Shown piece after piece: positions 5,402 to 7,920 of a stretch of DNA of 7,920 nucleotides. Each line of letters opens with the position of its first letter. The first letter of the stretch is position 1. The translations under genes were made by a program, and so were the position numbers. This stretch comes from Sphingobacteriales bacterium. Lineage in GTDB: Bacteria > Bacteroidota > Bacteroidia > Chitinophagales > Chitinophagaceae. Below the pieces are notes generated by a model that was given only the letters and a program-made list of their open reading frames with translations, was not told the origin of the DNA and searched no databases. Where the stretch lies: NCBI GenBank assembly GCA_023251215.1, contig JAHEZF010000064.1:1-7920 (forward strand), written 5' to 3'.

Positions 5402-6646
5402 TTACGCCACTTTCAGCAAACTCAGCTTACTCTTATCAAATTTGCGTTTGGCATATTCCATATCGAGTGTGAACTGCGTTTGCCGTGAAGAGGGAAGTTC
5501 AAACATGGCATCGGTTAAAATTCCTTCGCAAATGCTTCGCAGGCCTCTTGCTCCCAGTTTATATTCCATCGCTTTTACGACCATGAAATCCAACACTTCT
5601 TCATCAATGGATAATTGAATGCCCTCCAGTTCAAATAATTTTTTGTATTGTTTTACCAATGCATTTCTTGGTTCGGTAAGGATTGCTCTTAAAGTAAGTG
5701 CATCCAGCGGATCAAGTTGCGTAACTACCGGCAAGCGTCCGAGTAATTCAGGTATCAGGCCAAATGCTTTCAGGTCCCGTGCATTTACATAGCGCAACAG
5801 GTTTTTCTTCATGACCTCCTGCTGTTCTTTGTCCACATTAAACCCTATGGTATTGGTTTGAACCCTGCGGGCAATGATCTTATCAATTCCATCAAAGGCG
5901 CCGCCGCAAATGAAAAGAATATTCTGGGTATTGATCTTGATGAGTTTTTGTTCAGGATGTTTGCGGCCACCCTGCGGAGGAACTAATACATCTGTTCCTT
6001 CCAATAATTTCAGCATTCCCTGTTGTACTCCTTCACCACTAACATCACGGGTAATGGAAGGATTGTCCCCTTTTCGGGCAATCTTATCTATTTCATCAAT
6101 ATAAACAATACCTCTTTCTGCTGCAGACACATCATAGTTGCAAACCTGCAGCAATCTTGTCAAAATACTTTCTACATCTTCGCCTACATATCCTGCTTCA
6201 GTAAATACGGTGGCATCAACAATAGTGAAAGGAACATTCAGCATCCGGGCAATACTTTTTGCCAGAAGGGTTTTACCCGTACCGGTTTCGCCCACCATTA
6301 TAATGTTGCTTTTCTCTATTTCAACATCATTTGAATTATTACTGTCAATTGTTTTTTGCTGTAATCTTTTGTAGTGATTATATACGGCAACCGCCAATAC
6401 TTTTTTGGCATCATCCTGGCCGATCACATATTCATCGAGGAATTTTTTAATCTCTACAGGTTTTTTGACCGTAAGCTTAAAGGAAGATGCGGTTTTATCA
6501 TCCCGTACCACCAGTTCCTGATCGATGATTTCCCGTGCATGCTCCACGCAGTTTTCACAAATATGCCCTTCCTGGCCGGCAATAAGTATTTTAACCTCAT
6601 CACGGCTGCGGCCACAGAACGAACAGTGTAAGGGATTTTTTGCCAT
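5402..6646 (-). CDS. clpX: ATP-dependent unfoldase ClpX
   Basis: This 414-residue AAA+ protein recognises tagged proteins, unfolds them with ATP and feeds them to ClpP in the cytoplasm. All expected parts are present: the N-terminal C4 zinc domain (Cys8, Cys11, Cys30, Cys33) that binds substrates and adaptors; Walker A GETGTGKT (119-126); pore loop GYVG (152-155); Walker B IVYIDE (180-185); the RKH loop (228-230); the IGF loop (267-269), which docks on ClpP; the arginine finger Arg304 in GRLP; and sensor 2 GAR (365-367). The length is close to the E. coli protein (424). Glu replaces the usual Pro in Walker A; this may be normal for the phylum. The start is well placed, 7 residues before the first zinc Cys, with an A-rich upstream region instead of an SD. 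It lies 129 bp downstream of the second clpP, in the same direction, so it may share its transcript or have its own promoter. Confidence 0.98.
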   Translation of the reverse strand: MAKNPLHCSFCGRSRDEVKILIAGQEGHICENCVEHAREIIDQELVVRDDKTASSFKLTVKKPVEIKKFLDEYVIGQDDAKKVLAVAVYNHYKRLQQKTIDSNNSNDVEIEKSNIIMVGETGTGKTLLAKSIARMLNVPFTIVDATVFTEAGYVGEDVESILTRLLQVCNYDVSAAERGIVYIDEIDKIARKGDNPSITRDVSGEGVQQGMLKLLEGTDVLVPPQGGRKHPEQKLIKINTQNILFICGGAFDGIDKIIARRVQTNTIGFNVDKEQQEVMKKNLLRYVNARDLKAFGLIPELLGRLPVVTQLDPLDALTLRAILTEPRNALVKQYKKLFELEGIQLSIDEEVLDFMVVKAMEYKLGARGLRSICEGILTDAMFELPSSRQTQFTLDMEYAKRKFDKSKLSLLKVA

Positions 6647-6775
6647 GCTTTTTTTGAATATAACGCTGTACTAACGATTTCGTGGCTGTAAAATTATAAA
6701 ACCGTCCTGATTTAGAATAGTTTTAATTTGAAACTTGCAGGGTTTCTCAATGCTTAAAGACTTAAAACCAGTTTC

Positions 6776-7441
6776 TTATAGTTTTTCAACAATCCCATCA
6801 ACGATGCCGTATTCAATTGCTTCTTTTGCATCCATCCAGTAATCCCGGTCAAAATCCTTCATGATCTGTTCTACAGGTTTGCCACAATTTTCTGCCAATA
6901 TCTTTGCACCGATCTCCTTTACCCTTTTGGTTTGAATGGCTTGTATTTCCAGGTCGGCACTTACGCCTTGTATATACCCGCCCAATGATGGCTGATGGAT
7001 CATTACTTCTCCATGTGGGTAAATAAAACGCTTTCCTTTTGTTCCACCGCTCAATAAAATACTGCCCATAGAGGCGGCCAGACCCATACATATTGTGCTA
7101 ACCGGGCTTTTGAGCATTCTTATGGTATCATACATCACCATACCGCTTGTAACCACGCCACCGGGGCTATTAATATAAAATTTAATTTCTTCTCCCGGTT
7201 TGTCCGCATCCAGTAATAAAAGCTTGGTGATAATTTCCCTGCCTGACTTATCATCTACCAGACCCCATAAGTAAACACTTCTTTTTTCAAAAAAATATTT
7301 TTCCAGCCGTTTGTTCAGCATTACCAAATCGTCTCTTTTGTCTTCTCTTTCTTTTTCATCATCGTCATCATCACCCGTTAAGCCGGGGCTTCGTTGACCA
7401 GGAGTTTTCCAGGGGTTGTATAAAAAATGTTTGCGATTCAT
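6776..7441 (-). CDS. clpP: ATP-dependent Clp protease proteolytic subunit, acidic N-terminal extension
   Basis: This 221-residue ClpP-family serine peptidase should form the barrel-shaped degradation chamber that works with ClpX. The catalytic triad is complete: Ser124 in GLAASMGS, His149 in MIHQPS, and Asp200 in DFDRDYW. Substrate/oxyanion strand YINSPGG is at 89-95, and the end EAIEYGIVDGIV matches the family. It differs from standard ClpP in its first 40 or so residues: a basic/aromatic segment MNRKHFLYNPWK, then Asp5 at 24-28 and EKEREDKRDD (29-38), before the usual MLNKRLEKYFFEKRSVYLWG. The extension replaces the short axial-loop peptide and might be processed or affect gating; that is inference. 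Met41 is an alternative start, but the ATG at 7441 lies closer to the upstream gene. It is the second of two tandem clpP genes, 52 bp after the first, so ClpP hetero-oligomers are possible. Confidence 0.95.
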   Translation of the reverse strand: MNRKHFLYNPWKTPGQRSPGLTGDDDDDEKEREDKRDDLVMLNKRLEKYFFEKRSVYLWGLVDDKSGREIITKLLLLDADKPGEEIKFYINSPGGVVTSGMVMYDTIRMLKSPVSTICMGLAASMGSILLSGGTKGKRFIYPHGEVMIHQPSLGGYIQGVSADLEIQAIQTKRVKEIGAKILAENCGKPVEQIMKDFDRDYWMDAKEAIEYGIVDGIVEKL

Positions 7442-7493
7442 GTAACAGTTTTAAAAAGTTTAAACGTATAAGTGTTGATTCGTTTTATCAGAG

Positions 7494-7920
7494 TCAATCT
7501 TTCTTTTGTTTTCTCGTGTTAGTCATTAAAACTTCGTCCACCAGGCCGTAATCTTTAGCTTCGGCGGCTGTCATCCAGTGATCACGGTCAAAATCTTTTT
7601 CAATTTGTTCAACAGTTCTACCGGTATGAAAATTCACGACTTCGTATAACTCTCTTTTCAGTTTTTTTATTTCATTCACGGTAATTTCAATGTCACTTGC
7701 CTGTCCGCCAATGGAACCACTGGGCTGGTGCATCATTATTCTTGCATGTTTTAATGCCGCTCTTTTACTTTTTGTTCCAGCACCCAATAATACACAGGCC
7801 ATAGAAGCTGCCATGCCAATGCAAATTGTTGCAACGTCAGGGGTAACGTACTGCATAGTATCATAAACACCTAAAGCTGAATAAACACTGCCACCCGGAC
7901 TGTTGATGTACATATTAATG
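7494..7920 (-). CDS. clpP: ATP-dependent Clp protease proteolytic subunit (partial, N-terminus missing)
   Basis: This is the C-terminal 141 codons of a second, more canonical ClpP; the reading frame is open through the right edge, so the ATG at 7913 is internal. The visible part starts INMYINSPGGSVYSALGVYDTMQYV, the conserved strand that normally follows about 60 residues. Counting from that internal Met, the nucleophile is Ser37 in GMAASMAC, the His is 62 in MMHQPSG, and the Asp is 111 in DFDRDHW, so the peptidase should be active. The end LVDEVLMTNTRKQKKD is a short basic tail. It lies upstream of the extended clpP and clpX in one direction, the arrangement expected for a clp operon; a trigger-factor gene often lies further upstream in bacteria, but cannot be seen here. 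Confidence 0.95.
   Translation of the reverse strand, partial: INMYINSPGGSVYSALGVYDTMQYVTPDVATICIGMAASMACVLLGAGTKSKRAALKHARIMMHQPSGSIGGQASDIEITVNEIKKLKRELYEVVNFHTGRTVEQIEKDFDRDHWMTAAEAKDYGLVDEVLMTNTRKQKKD

Noticed and set aside
6647..6775. Separate promoter for clpX in the clpP-clpX gap
   Set aside because: TATAATTTT-like stretches are present but without a fitting -33 element; the evidence is too weak to list.
7494..7913. ATG at 7913 as the true start of the upstream clpP
   Set aside because: The frame stays open to the window edge with conserved residues (IN before MYINSPGG), and the N-terminal part of the fold would be missing.

Overview
This window looks like a housekeeping stretch of a Bacteroidota chromosome, most likely family Chitinophagaceae or a close relative. 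The pointers are moderate G+C with A/T-rich spacers, starts without a clear Shine-Dalgarno sequence, a group-II type geranylgeranylglyceryl phosphate synthase, a cobalamin-dependent ribonucleotide reductase with a C-terminal zinc ribbon, tandem clpP genes before clpX, and copies of a palindrome of the type CCCGATAGCTATCGGG. The taxonomic placement is an inference from these features; no rRNA or other marker is present.

Layout, left to right: (1) 1-285, minus strand, the N-terminal 95 codons of a GGGP-synthase-like gene that runs off the left edge. (2) 286-832, a long (547 bp) A/T-rich divergent spacer with several inverted repeats but no recognisable RNA or gene. (3) 833-4279, plus strand, nrdJ, a complete AdoCbl-dependent ribonucleotide reductase; its linker carries an in-frame heptamer repeat plus a palindrome. 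(4) 4280-4446, a palindromic repeat and then a strong intrinsic terminator. (5) 4447-4881, plus strand, a 144-residue secreted or membrane protein of unknown function. (6) 4975-5100, plus strand, a 41-residue probable lipoprotein. (7) 5111-5128, a perfect palindrome at the convergent junction. (8) 5156-5305, minus strand, a 49-residue helical protein. (9) 5338-5365, a probable clpX terminator. (10) 5402-7920, minus strand, clpX preceded by two tandem clpP genes; the upstream clpP is cut by the right edge.

The genes fall into unrelated functional groups: dNTP synthesis (nrdJ), ether-lipid type chemistry (GGGP synthase), and ATP-dependent proteolysis (two ClpP peptidases and the ClpX unfoldase, which together would form the ClpXP protease). 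I found no defence island, mobile element with a transposase, CRISPR array or biosynthetic cluster. The most noteworthy signals are the dispersed palindrome family, one copy of which sits inside the nrdJ reading frame, the paired palindromes upstream of nrdJ, and the small unrecognised genes between nrdJ and clpX.
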